Assembly: GCF_026625605.1 (NCBI RefSeq)
Contig: NZ_CP113054.1
Span: 3,348,001 to 3,412,000 of the forward strand
DNA: 64,000 bases
Source of the DNA: Luteolibacter sp. SL250
GTDB taxonomy: Bacteria > Verrucomicrobiota > Verrucomicrobiia > Verrucomicrobiales > Akkermansiaceae
Direction of reading: 5' to 3'
The notes under the pieces are model-generated. The model was not told the DNA's origin. It worked only from the letters and a program-made list of their open reading frames with translations, and ran no database searches. Made by a program: the position numbers and the translations under genes. This document shows positions 1 to 10,813 of the stretch, one piece after another. Within the stretch, counting starts at the first letter, position 1. Each line of letters opens with the position of its first letter.

Positions 1-1
1 C

Positions 2-1423
2 TACATCTGGCCGCGCAACGCCTTCGGCATCCGGATCTTGGACAAGCCGACGCCCGCCGCCGACCTGGAGACGGTCCCGGCAAGCACGCTCCTCACCTTC
101 CGCCCCACGGCGCGCACCGGCCACCGGCTGAAGGTCAGCGGGACGACCCTCGCCGCCTTTCCGGACGGGCGGATTTTCATCCGGGATGGCAAGCACGCGC
201 TGGCCGTCAAACCGAGCACCCGGGGCATCCTGGAGCCGGGTGACACCATCACCGTCCTGGGATTTCCCGAGATGGAGGTCTTCAGCGCCACCCTAGGTGA
301 CGCGGAGATCATCAACCATGAGCCGGGTCCCGCCCCGCTGCCGGTTCCCACCTCCCTTTCATCCATGGATGACGGCAGTTTGAACCATGAACTGGTGACC
401 TTCCAGGCAACGGTCGCGGACAGCTTCCGCACCCAGACCGGCGCATCCGTCCAGCTCCAGAATCCGGATATGGCGGTCCGGTTGATCCTTCCCGCAACCG
501 CCGATATCCCCGCACCCGGCACGCAACTGACCATCACCGGCATCTGCCAGGTGGAGACGAGCCGCGCGGCCGCCTACAACATCCGTCCGGACTCCATCGC
601 CATCCACGCGCGCACACCGGCGGACATCATCGTGACAGGAAGTCCCTCCTGGTGGACGACCACCCGGCTGACCATCGCCCTCTGCCTCCTCGCCGCCGTC
701 GTCGCCATCGCAACGCTATGGATCTTCCTGCTCCGCCGCCAGGTGGACAAGCAGACCGCCGCCCTGCGCGAGCGCATCGAAACGGAAGCGATGATGCTCG
801 AGCGGCAACGCATCGCCCGGGAGTTCCATGACACGCTGGAGCAGGAGCTTACCGGTCTCTCCCTCCAGCTCGGCGCCGCCTCCGCAACCTCCTCGGCAGC
901 CCCCCTGTCGACCGCATGCCACATGGTGTCCCGCATCCAGACGGAAACCCGCAATCTCCTGCACGACCTGCGCACACCGTCCGAGCAGATCCCGGACCTG
1001 CCCACCGCGCTCGCCCAACTGGCCGCCCGTCATGATGGCTCCACCGGCCCCCGGGTGGAGTTGCACTCCACCAATGACATCCCGTCCCTCCCGCCGCGCA
1101 CCCTCCACCACCTGCGGATGATCGCTGCGGAGTCCGTCACCAACGCAATCAAGCACGCGCAGGCCACCCTCATCACCATCGATCTCCGCCATACCGCCGG
1201 AAACCTCATCCTCGCGATCACGGACAATGGCAGGGGATTTGAAGCGGAAGTGGAAACACGTGAAAAACCCGGCCACTTCGGCTGTATGGGTATCCGCGAA
1301 CGCGCCAGGAAACTCGGCGCGGATGTCATCTGGCGGAGCCAGCCCGGCCACGGCACCACCGTCCGCCTCACCCTTTCAACGTCCCATGAGCGAAAGCAAC
1401 CCCATTACGATCCTCATCGTTGA
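2..1423 (+). CDS. NarL-type sensor histidine kinase (5' end outside window)
   Basis: The reading frame is open from base 2, so the gene begins before the window and this is its C-terminal part. The visible first ~200 residues are a beta-rich region of OB-fold-like character, followed by one membrane segment (bases ~665-735) and a short coiled coil. The dimerisation/phosphoacceptor region has the HisKA_3 form REFHDTLEQEL, with the phosphoacceptor His at 827-829. The HATPase domain shows ESVTNAIKHA (N box) and DNGRGF (G box). It should autophosphorylate and pass the phosphate to the response regulator whose start lies inside its 3' end (38-nt overlap). The signal sensed is unknown. Confidence 0.9.
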   Translation, partial: YIWPRNAFGIRILDKPTPAADLETVPASTLLTFRPTARTGHRLKVSGTTLAAFPDGRIFIRDGKHALAVKPSTRGILEPGDTITVLGFPEMEVFSATLGDAEIINHEPGPAPLPVPTSLSSMDDGSLNHELVTFQATVADSFRTQTGASVQLQNPDMAVRLILPATADIPAPGTQLTITGICQVETSRAAAYNIRPDSIAIHARTPADIIVTGSPSWWTTTRLTIALCLLAAVVAIATLWIFLLRRQVDKQTAALRERIETEAMMLERQRIAREFHDTLEQELTGLSLQLGAASATSSAAPLSTACHMVSRIQTETRNLLHDLRTPSEQIPDLPTALAQLAARHDGSTGPRVELHSTNDIPSLPPRTLHHLRMIAAESVTNAIKHAQATLITIDLRHTAGNLILAITDNGRGFEAEVETREKPGHFGCMGIRERARKLGADVIWRSQPGHGTTVRLTLSTSHERKQPHYDPHR

Positions 1424-2015
1424 CGACCACTTCGTGGTCCGCAACGGCCTCGCCACCTCGCTCGAGATCGAGCCGGACATCCGGGTGACGGCGACGGTGG
1501 AGCGTGGCGAGGATGCCGCTGCCACCTATGCCATCCACCGACCCACCGTGGTGCTGATGGATCTGCAGCTCCCTGGCATCAATGGAGTGGAAGCGACCAC
1601 CGCAATCCGTCTGGTAGATCCCGCGGCGAGGATCCTTGTCTTCTCCACCTTCGCCCGCATGGACGAGATCCAGAGCGCCCTGCAGGCCGGGGCCACCGGC
1701 TACCTGCAGAAGTCAGCGTCCAGGGAGGAACTCATCCATGCGGTGCGGCTCACCGCCGCGGATGAGCACTACCTGCCGCCGGAGATCGCCGCGGAGCTGA
1801 CCGAACTCCGGCTCGGCCCGTCCATCACCCCGCGGGAACGGGAGATCATCTCCCTCATCGCCGCCGGATCCGCCAACAAAGAGATCGGTTCCCAGCTCGG
1901 CATCGCGGAGGACACCGTGAAGCAGCATGTTTCGCGCATCCTCCAGAAGCTCGGCGTGAAGGACCGGGCTCAGGCCGCCACGGAGGCCATCCGCCGCGGC
2001 ATCATCCGGCTTTGA
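1386..2015 (+). CDS. NarL/FixJ-family response regulator
   Basis: The 209-aa protein has a receiver domain with the acidic pair D13/D14 and phosphoacceptor D59 (LMDLQLPG), then a LuxR-type HTH at about residues 143-205 (TPREREIISLIAAG, NKEIGSQLG, TVKQHV). An upstream extension of the frame exists, but the ATG at 1386 gives the canonical N-terminus ILIVDDH and overlaps the kinase stop, which fits translational coupling. It is the partner of the preceding kinase. Its targets are not visible here. Confidence 0.93.
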   Translation: MSESNPITILIVDDHFVVRNGLATSLEIEPDIRVTATVERGEDAAATYAIHRPTVVLMDLQLPGINGVEATTAIRLVDPAARILVFSTFARMDEIQSALQAGATGYLQKSASREELIHAVRLTAADEHYLPPEIAAELTELRLGPSITPREREIISLIAAGSANKEIGSQLGIAEDTVKQHVSRILQKLGVKDRAQAATEAIRRGIIRL

Positions 2016-2185
2016 GGTCGTTCCCGGCCATCGGCCGCCCTGCCGTCGCCAGTCGGCCTCCCATCCTGCCGCCGCCGGCACTGTTGATTTCCCGGCGCAT
2101 TCCGCTGATCCCCAGCCATCCCCCGAAAGTGGGTCCTCCCCCCACTTGCGCGGGATGGCGACATTCATTTTGACTGCAAGGCTGT

Positions 2186-2845
2186 ATGAAAAAAGCCCTC
2201 ATCCTGTTGCTCGCCGCCGTGGCCAATGCCGGAGCCTCGACCATCCTCATCGACTTCGGCACCACCAACACCACAGGCACGCCTTCTTACTGGAACAATT
2301 TCAACATTCTGACCGACGAAGCCAGTTTCCCCCTTTTCGACACCTCCGGCCCAGGACCGGGAAACACCACCTACTTCCTCAGCCTTTCCGGTGGAGCGAT
2401 CCTCAACGTGCCCGACAATCCGACGACGGTCGCCACCACCTACAATCCGTTCACCCCCACCACCGTCCTGTCGGACGCGGTGTACCAGACCGCACCGCGG
2501 ACGTTCACCCTCTCCGGGCTCCTTCCCAACGTCGCCTACACGATCACTTTCTTCTCCTATGTGAGCCGTGATTCGCCCCGGGATACCGTTGTCAGCATTC
2601 CCGGCCAGACGTCCATGACCCTCCGCGCCTCCGGGGACCCGACGGCTGCCTTTTCTTCCGGCGGAGATATCGCCACCACCCAACCCATCGTGCCGGGAGT
2701 CGGCGGAACCATTCCGATCACCGTCACCAACCTGAACGGCAGTTGGATCCTCAGCGGCATGGAGATCACCTACGCCGTGCCTGAACCAGCCACCGCCGTC
2801 CTTTCCGCACTGGGCCTCATCCCCCTGCTCCGCCGCCGCCGTTGA
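2186..2845 (+). CDS. PEP-CTERM sorting-domain protein (copy A)
   Basis: This 219-aa protein has a signal peptide (MKKALILLLAAVANAGAS), a Thr/Ser/Gly-rich beta body and a C-terminal VPEP motif followed by a hydrophobic stretch and a terminal run of Arg. That tail is the known recognition signal for an exosortase, so the protein is probably processed at the membrane and exported to the envelope or matrix. It is homologous over its length to the protein at 8749-9405 (shared ILxDFG, WNNFN, TLSGL, FSYVxRD, WIL..M). The two copies flank the LamG/PSD1/DUF1501 cassette. No enzymatic motif was seen. Confidence 0.88.
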   Translation: MKKALILLLAAVANAGASTILIDFGTTNTTGTPSYWNNFNILTDEASFPLFDTSGPGPGNTTYFLSLSGGAILNVPDNPTTVATTYNPFTPTTVLSDAVYQTAPRTFTLSGLLPNVAYTITFFSYVSRDSPRDTVVSIPGQTSMTLRASGDPTAAFSSGGDIATTQPIVPGVGGTIPITVTNLNGSWILSGMEITYAVPEPATAVLSALGLIPLLRRRR

Positions 2846-2872
2846 GGCATCCGGATTCCAGTATTCCGACTC

Positions 2873-3574
2873 ATGAAAGCATTGCTTCTGCTCACCCTGT
2901 TCACGCCGGGATTCCTTGCCGCCGACACCATCGCCCATTGGAAATTCGATGGCCGGGCGGGAAAAAAGCTCGACGACGAAACCCGGAACCATCCTCTCAC
3001 CGCAACCTCGGAGGAGGGTCCGGCCGCCACTCCCACCGCCTATGTTTTCAACGGGAGTGACAAGGACGGTCTGCTTTCCGCGGCGGACCATGCGGACTGG
3101 AACAAGACTTCGATGACCGTGGAAGCGTTCGTCAAAAAAGGGAACGACGATGGCTTCGCCTGCATCACCGGACATTTCAAAGGAGACATCGGCGATCCAT
3201 CCCGCCAGTGGATTTTCGTCCTGAAAAATACCATCCCGACGCTGATCCTCCAGAGTGCGGATGGAAAAACCACCGAGATTCCCGCGGATGTTCCGGGCCT
3301 GCTGCTGGATCATGAATATTACCTGGGGGTATCCTTCGACCTCTCGGAGAAAAACCCGGAGGACCGCATCACCTTCTACGTGAAGGATCTCACCGCCCGC
3401 ACCCGTCCTGTACGGGTGAAGGCCGCGGTGGAATTCCAGACCCTCAGCACCTCCAGCGCACCGCTGAGCGTCGGCTCAACAGGAAATCCAACGTCCCGTT
3501 TCATCGGAGAGATCGGCGAAATCCGCATCTCTTCACCGGTCCTGAAGACGACCCAGCTCCTGCTTCCGAAGTGA
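2873..3574 (+). CDS. Secreted LamG-like (concanavalin A-fold) protein
   Basis: The 233-aa product starts with a signal peptide (MKALLLLTLFTPGFLAAD). It then has AHWKFDG and a typical LamG pattern of alternating beta strands, including TVEAFVKKG and a final IGEIGEIRIS strand. Such domains bind carbohydrate or protein ligands or serve as structural modules; no catalytic residues are evident. It lies 27 nt after the first PEP-CTERM gene and 91 nt before the large PSD1 protein, which carries its own LamG domain. A shared role in polymer binding is an inference. Confidence 0.8.
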   Translation: MKALLLLTLFTPGFLAADTIAHWKFDGRAGKKLDDETRNHPLTATSEEGPAATPTAYVFNGSDKDGLLSAADHADWNKTSMTVEAFVKKGNDDGFACITGHFKGDIGDPSRQWIFVLKNTIPTLILQSADGKTTEIPADVPGLLLDHEYYLGVSFDLSEKNPEDRITFYVKDLTARTRPVRVKAAVEFQTLSTSSAPLSVGSTGNPTSRFIGEIGEIRISSPVLKTTQLLLPK

Positions 3575-3665
3575 CCGTGCCCCCGTCCGTGGCACCCACC
3601 ATCCCCACGAAAGTGAGATACCACGGAAGTAACATTTTCCGCCGCGACCGCTTATCCTGTTCCTG

Positions 3666-6600
3666 ATGTCACTCCCTTTCCACCTGTTCCTTGCCGCCGG
3701 TCTGCTCGCGCCGTCCGTCGCCCGTGCCGAGCACATCGACCCTACCACCGCGATCGCGTCCTGGACCTTCGAGGACCCGAAGGACATCAAGGGGGAATGG
3801 GAGAAAAAGCCCGGTGTGTCCGTCCCCGGCCCGACCAACCCGGTCTATCCTCATTTCTCCGTCGCCAACAAGGCGATGCAGTTCAGTGGCAAGGGCATGG
3901 AAACCGCCCTGGTGGTGAAGGACAACGGACCGGACGGCCAGAACAGCCTGCGCATCCACCAAGGCGAGTCCCTGACCCTCGAAGCATGGGTGAAGCCGGG
4001 CAACGCCGCCGGCCAGGAAACCTACCTCATCGGCAAGGGACGTTCCCACAAACCCGCCTTCGGCACCACCAACCAGAACTACGCACTGCGGGTGAAACGC
4101 GGCGCGAACGGCCTCCAGGTCGGCTTCATTTTCTCCAGCCATGACGGCACCGGCGGCGACCGCAAGTTCCACGTCTGGTGGAGCGATGACAGCCAGGAGC
4201 AGCAGCAGACGTCCGCCTGGCATCACGTGGCGGTCACCTACACTTTCGGACAGGGCGACAGCCTGAAAGGCTACATCGATGGCCGTCCCGTCGAGGGCGT
4301 CTGGACATTCGCCGGCGTGACCGACCGCGCGCCGGTCACAGATGCGGATGACCTGGTCATCGGCAGCGGCATGACCCGCGGCCCCGGCCAGACGCTCAAC
4401 GGCGCGCTCGACAACGTGGCCATCCACCGCACAGCCCTTTCCTCGGAGATCATCCGCAAGCGCTACGCCTTCACCCCGCCACCACCGGCCGTCACCCGTG
4501 AGGAGGTGCCCGCAGGAAAGGTCCTCATCCAGGTCTGCGAAAAAGGAGTGCCGAACGACCGTTCCTGGCCGGAGTCCACGCCGATCCCGGAACTGACCTA
4601 CACGGAGGACGCGTTCGGGCTTTTCGAGATCCCACAGAAATACATCGCCTCCGGAGTCCGTGCGGACCGCTATCCCGCGCTGGTCCGGGCCGCCGCCATC
4701 GTGGACATCCCGGCGGGGAAACACCGCCTGCTGCTCCGCTCCCGCGGTGGTTCCCGCCTGTTCATCGAGGGCCGGCAGATCCTCACCACCTCCTTCCCAC
4801 GGGGTGACACCGGCGGCCACGGCAAGACGTCCGACCAGGACAAATACCTCAACCTCGGCCCTGACTTCCGCTTCGCGCCTCCCGGCAACCGTGAGAACTG
4901 GACCGAGTTCGACTCGAAGGGCGGCAAGCAGCTCATCCTCCTGGAAACCATCATCGGCGTGGGATCACAACGTCCGGAACTGGGCGAGACGGTGGTCGCC
5001 ATCTCCCCACAGGGCAGCGAGCACTGGCAGCTCGTCAGCCCCGGCTCCACCGTCTTTCCCTACACCGACGCGGGCTGGGCCGGATATGAAGCGGAGCGCC
5101 GCCCCCGCATCGCGGAAATGAACACGAAGGAACGGGCGAAACAACGCGCCACCCAGAAGGACTACTGGGAGCGGCGCAGGAAGGCCGCCACCGACTGGCT
5201 GGCGTCCACCAAGGAGGTGACCGTGCCGGAACTGCCCGCCGGGCACGCCGCCAACAACCCCATCGACAACTTTGTCGCCGCCCGGATCAGCGAAGTGGCC
5301 GCCGGGACCAAGCCGGTCCCGGAGGGAGGGGTCGATTACTTCCGCGACATCCGCCCGATCCTGGAAACGAAGTGCTATGACTGCCACCGCGGCAGCAAGG
5401 TGAAGGGCGACCTCCGCCTCGACAACCTGGCGGACACGCTCACGGGTGGCTCCGACGACGGTGCCGGCATCACTCCGGGCAAGCCCAAGGAAAGCTCGAT
5501 TTACCACCGCATCATCACGGATGACGAGGACCTCATCATGCCACCGAAGGGCGACCCGCTCACGAAAGAGGAGATCGCCCTCATCGAAAAATGGATCGCC
5601 CAGGGAGCCAACTGGCCGGAGTTCCAGGTGAAGTCCTTCGAACCCACTCCTCTCACCGATGATCTGGATTTCCTCCGCCGGGTGACGCTGGACACGACCG
5701 GTGTCGTGCCGACCGAAAGCGAGATCGAATCATTTGTCGGCGACAAGGCTCCGGACAAGCGCGCCAAGGTCATCGACAAGCTGCTCGCCGACCCCCGCTG
5801 GGCGGACCACTGGACCAGCTACTGGCAGGATGTGCTGGCGGAGAACCCGAACATCATCAACCCCACCCTCAACAACACCGGTCCGTTCCGCTGGTGGATC
5901 CATGAGTCGCTCACGGACAACAAGCCGATGGACCTGTTCGTCACCGAGCTGGTCCGGCTGGAAGGCTCCGACCGTTACGGTGGCCCCCGTGGTTTCGGAA
6001 CCGCGACCCAGAACGACTCCCCGATGGCGGAGAAGGGTGCGGTGGTCGCCGCCGCCTTCCTGGGCGTGGAGATGAAATGCGCCCGCTGCCACGACGCCCC
6101 CGCGCACGAATGGCTGCAGAAAGATCTCTTCAACCTCGCCGCGCTGCTCAACCAGGAGCCGGTGAAGGTCCCCGTCACCTCCAGCGTGCCGATGGACAAG
6201 CTGCACGAAGGCGGCCGCAAGCCCCTCATCAAGGTGACGCTCAAGCCCGGCACGGAAGTGCAGCCGGAATGGCCGTTCAAGAACTTCGTCGATCCGGCGC
6301 TGGCGGACACCCTCGCCGCGGACCCGGCGAACACCCGCGACCGTTTCGCCGCGCTCATCACCGCGCCCCAGAACGAGCGCTTCGCGAAAGTCATCGTCAA
6401 CCGGTTGTGGCAGCGTCTGATGGGCCGCGGCATCATCGAGTCCGTCGCGGACTGGGAGAAAGGCGGCCCCACCCACCCGGAGCTGCTTGACTGGATGGGC
6501 AGGGAGTTCGTCCGTTCCAACTATGACTTCAAGGCGGTCGCCCGCCTGATCCTCAACTCCCAGGCCTACCAGCGTGCGACGGATCCCACGCTCACCGCAC

Positions 6601-7352
6601 CCGGCCCGCTCTATGTCGCCCCGGCGCCCCGCCGGATGACGGCGGAGCAGATCGTAGACTCCCTCTTCGCCGCCACCGGCAAGCCGTTCGACCTGGAGGA
6701 AGTGAGCCTCGACCTGGACAGCAACCGCAGCGTGACGAACTCCATCACGATGGGTGTGCCGACCCGCTCATGGATGCTGGCGTCCACCTCCAACGAGCGT
6801 GACCGCCCCAGCCTCTCCCTGCCGAAGATCCAGGCCGTGTCCACCGTGCTGGAGGCCTTCGGCTGGCGCGGCGCCCGCCAGGATCCGGTCAGCATCCGGG
6901 ACAACGCGCCGAACACGCTCCAGCCCGCCATCATCTCCAACGGCACGATGGGCCACTGGCTCACCACCCTCAGCGATGACCACGGCCTGACTGCGCTCGC
7001 GCTGGAGGACCAACCGCTCGACCAACTGGTGGACCGCATCTATCTCCGGCTGCTCACCCGCAAGCCGACGGCAGAGGAGAAAAAGACCACCGTGGACCTC
7101 CTTTCCCCGGGATATGGCAAGCGGATCCTTGCCGCGAAACCGAAGGCAACCGGCGGCGAGCGCCACCGTCCGTATTACTTCACCTGGTCCAACCACCTCG
7201 ACGGCAAGGCGAACGAACTGGCCGTCATCGAGGAGGAGAAAGTCCGGCGCGGCAAGCCCGTCACCGACCGCCTCCAGCAGGACTGGCGCGAACGCCTGGA
7301 AGACCTGACGTGGACGCTGCTCAACACGCCGGAATGGCTCTTCGTCCCGTGA
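3666..7352 (+). CDS. LamG - planctomycete cytochrome c - DUF1549 - DUF1553 (PSD1) protein
   Basis: This is a 1228-aa secreted protein with a signal peptide at residues 1-21. A LamG domain occupies roughly residues 30-270. A PSCyt1-type cytochrome module follows at ~555-640 with the haem motif CYDCH at about residues 570-574. DUF1549 spans ~665-870 and carries a second CxxCH (CARCH, near residue 804). DUF1553 spans ~900-1220 and ends in [11 protein letters not shown]. The family is typical of Planctomycetota and Verrucomicrobiota, is usually next to a DUF1501 gene as here, and is linked to degradation of complex polymers. The exact reaction is unknown. Periplasmic redox-active protein is the safest description. 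Confidence 0.9.
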   Translation: MSLPFHLFLAAGLLAPSVARAEHIDPTTAIASWTFEDPKDIKGEWEKKPGVSVPGPTNPVYPHFSVANKAMQFSGKGMETALVVKDNGPDGQNSLRIHQGESLTLEAWVKPGNAAGQETYLIGKGRSHKPAFGTTNQNYALRVKRGANGLQVGFIFSSHDGTGGDRKFHVWWSDDSQEQQQTSAWHHVAVTYTFGQGDSLKGYIDGRPVEGVWTFAGVTDRAPVTDADDLVIGSGMTRGPGQTLNGALDNVAIHRTALSSEIIRKRYAFTPPPPAVTREEVPAGKVLIQVCEKGVPNDRSWPESTPIPELTYTEDAFGLFEIPQKYIASGVRADRYPALVRAAAIVDIPAGKHRLLLRSRGGSRLFIEGRQILTTSFPRGDTGGHGKTSDQDKYLNLGPDFRFAPPGNRENWTEFDSKGGKQLILLETIIGVGSQRPELGETVVAISPQGSEHWQLVSPGSTVFPYTDAGWAGYEAERRPRIAEMNTKERAKQRATQKDYWERRRKAATDWLASTKEVTVPELPAGHAANNPIDNFVAARISEVAAGTKPVPEGGVDYFRDIRPILETKCYDCHRGSKVKGDLRLDNLADTLTGGSDDGAGITPGKPKESSIYHRIITDDEDLIMPPKGDPLTKEEIALIEKWIAQGANWPEFQVKSFEPTPLTDDLDFLRRVTLDTTGVVPTESEIESFVGDKAPDKRAKVIDKLLADPRWADHWTSYWQDVLAENPNIINPTLNNTGPFRWWIHESLTDNKPMDLFVTELVRLEGSDRYGGPRGFGTATQNDSPMAEKGAVVAAAFLGVEMKCARCHDAPAHEWLQKDLFNLAALLNQEPVKVPVTSSVPMDKLHEGGRKPLIKVTLKPGTEVQPEWPFKNFVDPALADTLAADPANTRDRFAALITAPQNERFAKVIVNRLWQRLMGRGIIESVADWEKGGPTHPELLDWMGREFVRSNYDFKAVARLILNSQAYQRATDPTLTAPGPLYVAPAPRRMTAEQIVDSLFAATGKPFDLEEVSLDLDSNRSVTNSITMGVPTRSWMLASTSNERDRPSLSLPKIQAVSTVLEAFGWRGARQDPVSIRDNAPNTLQPAIISNGTMGHWLTTLSDDHGLTALALEDQPLDQLVDRIYLRLLTRKPTAEEKKTTVDLLSPGYGKRILAAKPKATGGERHRPYYFTWSNHLDGKANELAVIEEEKVRRGKPVTDRLQQDWRERLEDLTWTLLNTPEWLFVP

Positions 7353-7401
7353 TCCTCCTTTCCACACCCAGTTTCCGAACTTCAAATTCATCCGACCCGT
7401 C

Positions 7402-8670
7402 ATGAACCGCCGACAATTCCTCCGCACCTCCGCCCTCGCCTCCCTCGCCACCCCGGCTCTGGCGAACTCCTCCATCGCCCACATGCCGAAGGGCAAGGCG
7501 GAGCACTGCATCTTCATCTGGCTCGGCGGTGGCATGGCGCAGATCGACACCTTCGATCCGAAGCGCCGCGGAAACCCGAAATCCGCGCCGAAGGTGCCCG
7601 GATCCGACTACAACTCCATCGACACCACGGTCCCCGGGGTCCAGTTCACCGAGCACCTGGCCCGCACCGCGAAGCTCGCGGAGCATCTGACCGTCGTCCG
7701 CACCATCAACCACCGCGTGGTCGATGAACATGCCTTCGCAACGAACATGGTCCACACCGGCCGCATGATCAGCGGCACGGTCACCTACCCGTCCATCGGC
7801 TCGCTGGTCGCCCACCAGCGCGGCGCGGCGGATGAAAAGGTTCCGGCCTACATGCTCATCGGCTACCCGAACGTGAGCCGCGGCCCGGGTTACCTGGGAC
7901 CGAAGGCGGGCTTTGTCTATCTGACGGACACGGAAAGCGGCCCGGCGGGTTTCTCCCGTCCGGAGGGACTCGTTTCCACCCGGGTGGACCGCCGCCAGAA
8001 GCTCCTCGAGAAAATGAACTCCGCCATCCCAGGTGAATCCACCATCGCGGAGTATGAAACCGCACAGGAGGAGGCTCTCCGCCTCGCCGGTCCAGGGTTC
8101 ATGCGCAACTTCAAACTGGATGAAGAACCCGCCGCGCTCCGCCAGGCCTACGGCTCGGAGTTCGGCCAGCGCTGCCTTCTTTCCCGCCGCCTGGTCCAGG
8201 CCGGGGTCCGCTTCATCGAGGTGTCCCACAACCTGAACTTCGTGAACGGCACTGGCTGGGACACCCACAATGACGGCCAGGAGAAGCAACACGTCCTGAT
8301 CCAGGACCTCGACCAGGCGCTCTCCGCCCTCATCATCGACCTGAAGGAAAAAGGCCTGCTCGACAAAACCCTCATCGCACTGGGCACCGAGTTCGGCCGC
8401 CCGCCGGAGTTCGATGGTGGCGGCGGACGCGGCCACCAGGGGACCGCCTTCAGCCTCGTCCTCGCGGGAGGCGGCCTCAAACACAGCGGCGCCTACGGCG
8501 TGACGGATGAACTCAGCAAAAAGATCGTGGAAAGCCCGGTCAGCATTCCGGACTACCACGCCACCATCCTCGCCGCGCTGGGCATCGACCCGTCGAAGGA
8601 ACTGAACGAGGCCGGCCGGCCGATCCCGATCACGGATGGAGGAAAGCCTATCTCCGCGCTTTTCTCGTGA
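7402..8670 (+). CDS. DUF1501 domain protein with Tat signal
   Basis: The 422-aa product begins with a twin-arginine-like leader ([21 protein letters not shown]), so it is probably exported folded. The body has the DUF1501 pattern: an early [17 protein letters not shown] segment, a WDTHNDGQ segment and a late GTEFGRPPE segment. DUF1501 is related to the sulfatase/alkaline phosphatase fold, but its activity is not established. It follows the PSD1 protein after 49 nt, the usual pairing of these two families, and probably acts on the same substrate in the periplasm. Confidence 0.9.
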   Translation: MNRRQFLRTSALASLATPALANSSIAHMPKGKAEHCIFIWLGGGMAQIDTFDPKRRGNPKSAPKVPGSDYNSIDTTVPGVQFTEHLARTAKLAEHLTVVRTINHRVVDEHAFATNMVHTGRMISGTVTYPSIGSLVAHQRGAADEKVPAYMLIGYPNVSRGPGYLGPKAGFVYLTDTESGPAGFSRPEGLVSTRVDRRQKLLEKMNSAIPGESTIAEYETAQEEALRLAGPGFMRNFKLDEEPAALRQAYGSEFGQRCLLSRRLVQAGVRFIEVSHNLNFVNGTGWDTHNDGQEKQHVLIQDLDQALSALIIDLKEKGLLDKTLIALGTEFGRPPEFDGGGGRGHQGTAFSLVLAGGGLKHSGAYGVTDELSKKIVESPVSIPDYHATILAALGIDPSKELNEAGRPIPITDGGKPISALFS

Positions 8671-8748
8671 AATCCGGTTGTTTCCTCCTTCCCCCGTCGC
8701 TTTTCCTCAGATAGAACATTGATCCATCATTCATAAAAAACCCCAGTT

Positions 8749-9405
8749 ATGAAAAAGACCCTCGCCGCCACGTTGCTGGCATGTGCCGCCTCCCTTCCCG
8801 TGCAAGCCGCCATCATTCTCGTGGATTTCGGACCTTCTTCCGGAAACACCACCGGGGCTGCTGATACGTGGAACAATTTCAACGGCACGGCGGCGGCATC
8901 CAGCATGGCGCTGTCCACGAGCACCGGCACTCCCTCCGGCTACACGCTCACGCTCAACAACACGGTCAGTCCTCTCAATGAACCCACAGGGACCCAGCCA
9001 ACCAGCCCGCCGGCTCCATTCACACTGGCGACCGTGACGACGGACGGAATGTTTTCCACCGGAACGACCACGCTCACCCTTTCCGGACTGAACTCCAGCC
9101 TCAACTACACGATCTCCCTCTTCTCCTACGTCAATCGGGACACCTCCCGCCAATCCCGCTTCTCCATCAACGGGACGAACATCGACGTCGAGCCATCCCG
9201 CATCGGAGCCGGGACCTCCGGGGCGGTCGCCACGTTCAACAACATAACACCCACCGCAGGCGATATCACGATTTCCATGTCGAGCCTGGTTGCCAACAAC
9301 TGGATTCTCAACGCGATGTCCGTCACGGAGGTCCCGGAACCTTCCGCAGCCGTCCTCGTCCTGTCCGGAGCCGGACTTTCCTGCATCCGCAGAAGGCGGG
9401 CGTGA
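8749..9405 (+). CDS. PEP-CTERM sorting-domain protein (copy B)
   Basis: This is a 218-aa paralogue of the 2186-2845 protein. It has a signal peptide (MKKTLAATLLACAASLPVQA), the shared ILVDFG, WNNFN, LTLSGL and LFSYVNRD segments, then VPEPSAAV, a hydrophobic stretch and an IRRRRA end. The tail predicts exosortase processing. Identity with copy A is modest by eye, so the duplication is not recent. The gene closes the LamG/PSD1/DUF1501 cassette and converges on the minus-strand operon 20 nt downstream. No function beyond an exported surface or matrix protein can be assigned. Confidence 0.88.
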   Translation: MKKTLAATLLACAASLPVQAAIILVDFGPSSGNTTGAADTWNNFNGTAAASSMALSTSTGTPSGYTLTLNNTVSPLNEPTGTQPTSPPAPFTLATVTTDGMFSTGTTTLTLSGLNSSLNYTISLFSYVNRDTSRQSRFSINGTNIDVEPSRIGAGTSGAVATFNNITPTAGDITISMSSLVANNWILNAMSVTEVPEPSAAVLVLSGAGLSCIRRRRA

Positions 9406-9424
9406 CTACGGCAGCCACCGGGCT

Positions 9425-10813
9425 TCACCATTCCTCTTTCCCCCGGAGTGCGTCCAGAGCCGGGTTGTAAATATTGAACTCCAGGCGGTTGAACGCCTTC
9501 AGGTCGAAGTCCGCCGTCCCGAAGTTCTGGCTGAAGCCGCGCAGCTTGTCCCCCTCGAACGCTTCCAGCCGGAAGACCAGCGAGCTGCCGTCCACCAATG
9601 AGGCCCTGACATCCCCGATCATCCGCTTCGGTTCCTCCAGGCTGGCGGGTTTGAGCGCGATGTCCCGGAAACGGGCGACCGGCAGCTTGATCTCGTCGAA
9701 GCTGGTCTTCAGGGTGATCATCCCTTCGGAGATCGACAGCACTTCTCCGGCGATGCTGTCACCATTCCTCAGCATCATGCGGCCTTCCAGGCTCTTGTCC
9801 TTCACCGGACGGACTTCGTTCTGTTCATCCCCGAACATCTCGATGTTCCGCAGACGGTTGCCCATACCATTTCCCGGCGGGGGTGTCTCATCCAGGACGC
9901 CATCCCAAGCCGAAAGCTCCATGTCCGAAACCTTAAGCCGTCCGTTGTCGTGGCAGACGAAATGCACGGTCCTGCCCAATGTTTCCGGGTTCATCCCCTG
10001 GTCCACCCAGGACTCGATGATCCTCCCGTTCACATACAGCGCCAGGGTCTTGGTGCGTGAGCTGGCCCGGATCTCGATCTCCGCCTTCTCACTTTGCAGC
10101 AACTCCTGCACGGATGCCTGTGGTTGGAGGAAATTCGGATTTCCACCGCACCGCTGCACCTGGACGCTCCGTCCCCGGAAGTTGAACTCATAGCCGTTTT
10201 CCGGCTGGTCCGTGGAAGCGTCATCCGAATAGACGATGACGGTCAGGTGGAGTTGGTTCCGCCAGGTGGCGTCGAACGACAGGCGGAAGCCGTCCGGCAG
10301 TTCCATGTCCCGGGCGATGCCTCCGGGTTCCGCGGCGATGAATGCCCCGCTGCGGTACTTCCACGGCGCGGGCTCGGTCGAAAGCGTCCAGCCTTCGAGT
10401 GAGGTCGGCCCGCCATAAAGCAGCTTCGGTCGGTCGGAAATCTTCAGCTCGCGCACCATCACCCGTGGGAACTTCAACCGCCCGGCGTACCAGGTATCCA
10501 GCTCGATGGCGTCATCCGTGACCGAGGCGATCTCACCTTTGACAGTATCCCCCCTCGCCAGGGTGAGCGTCGCTTCATGGCTGGACGGCAGGGATGGCAT
10601 CCGCCCCCCCAGCGCCACGTCCAGCACTTCCTTCGCCCGGAATGCCGCCGGCTTCGTCTGGATCGCCGAGTTCCAGACAACCGTATCCCGGGACAGGGAT
10701 TCAAGGGTTCCCGGCAACTGGTCCTCATTGGCAAAGCGGATCACCGCGTCATGCTTCTCCTGTGCGGGAGCCGCGGCGGTGAGGAAGAGCAGAGCCGGCA
10801 GGCAACGCATCAT
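9425..10813 (-). CDS. Secreted LamG-like/beta-repeat protein, last gene of six-gene operon (paralogue 1)
   Basis: The 462-aa protein has a signal peptide (MMRCLPALLFLTAAAPAQ). Short beta repeats with the loose pattern NGD-x-GxxxSxxxxxxxLxT...LP lie at residues ~25-75, ~75-125 and ~345-395. A central jelly-roll region resembles LamG or DUF1080 domains (SFDATWRNQLHLTV, TLALYVNGRIIESW). It is clearly related to the two upstream products, with the same repeat-jellyroll-repeat order. Its ATG overlaps the previous stop by 4 nt, so translation is coupled. No catalytic motif was recognised; a structural or binding role in the envelope is an inference. Confidence 0.75.
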   Translation of the reverse strand: MMRCLPALLFLTAAAPAQEKHDAVIRFANEDQLPGTLESLSRDTVVWNSAIQTKPAAFRAKEVLDVALGGRMPSLPSSHEATLTLARGDTVKGEIASVTDDAIELDTWYAGRLKFPRVMVRELKISDRPKLLYGGPTSLEGWTLSTEPAPWKYRSGAFIAAEPGGIARDMELPDGFRLSFDATWRNQLHLTVIVYSDDASTDQPENGYEFNFRGRSVQVQRCGGNPNFLQPQASVQELLQSEKAEIEIRASSRTKTLALYVNGRIIESWVDQGMNPETLGRTVHFVCHDNGRLKVSDMELSAWDGVLDETPPPGNGMGNRLRNIEMFGDEQNEVRPVKDKSLEGRMMLRNGDSIAGEVLSISEGMITLKTSFDEIKLPVARFRDIALKPASLEEPKRMIGDVRASLVDGSSLVFRLEAFEGDKLRGFSQNFGTADFDLKAFNRLEFNIYNPALDALRGKEEW

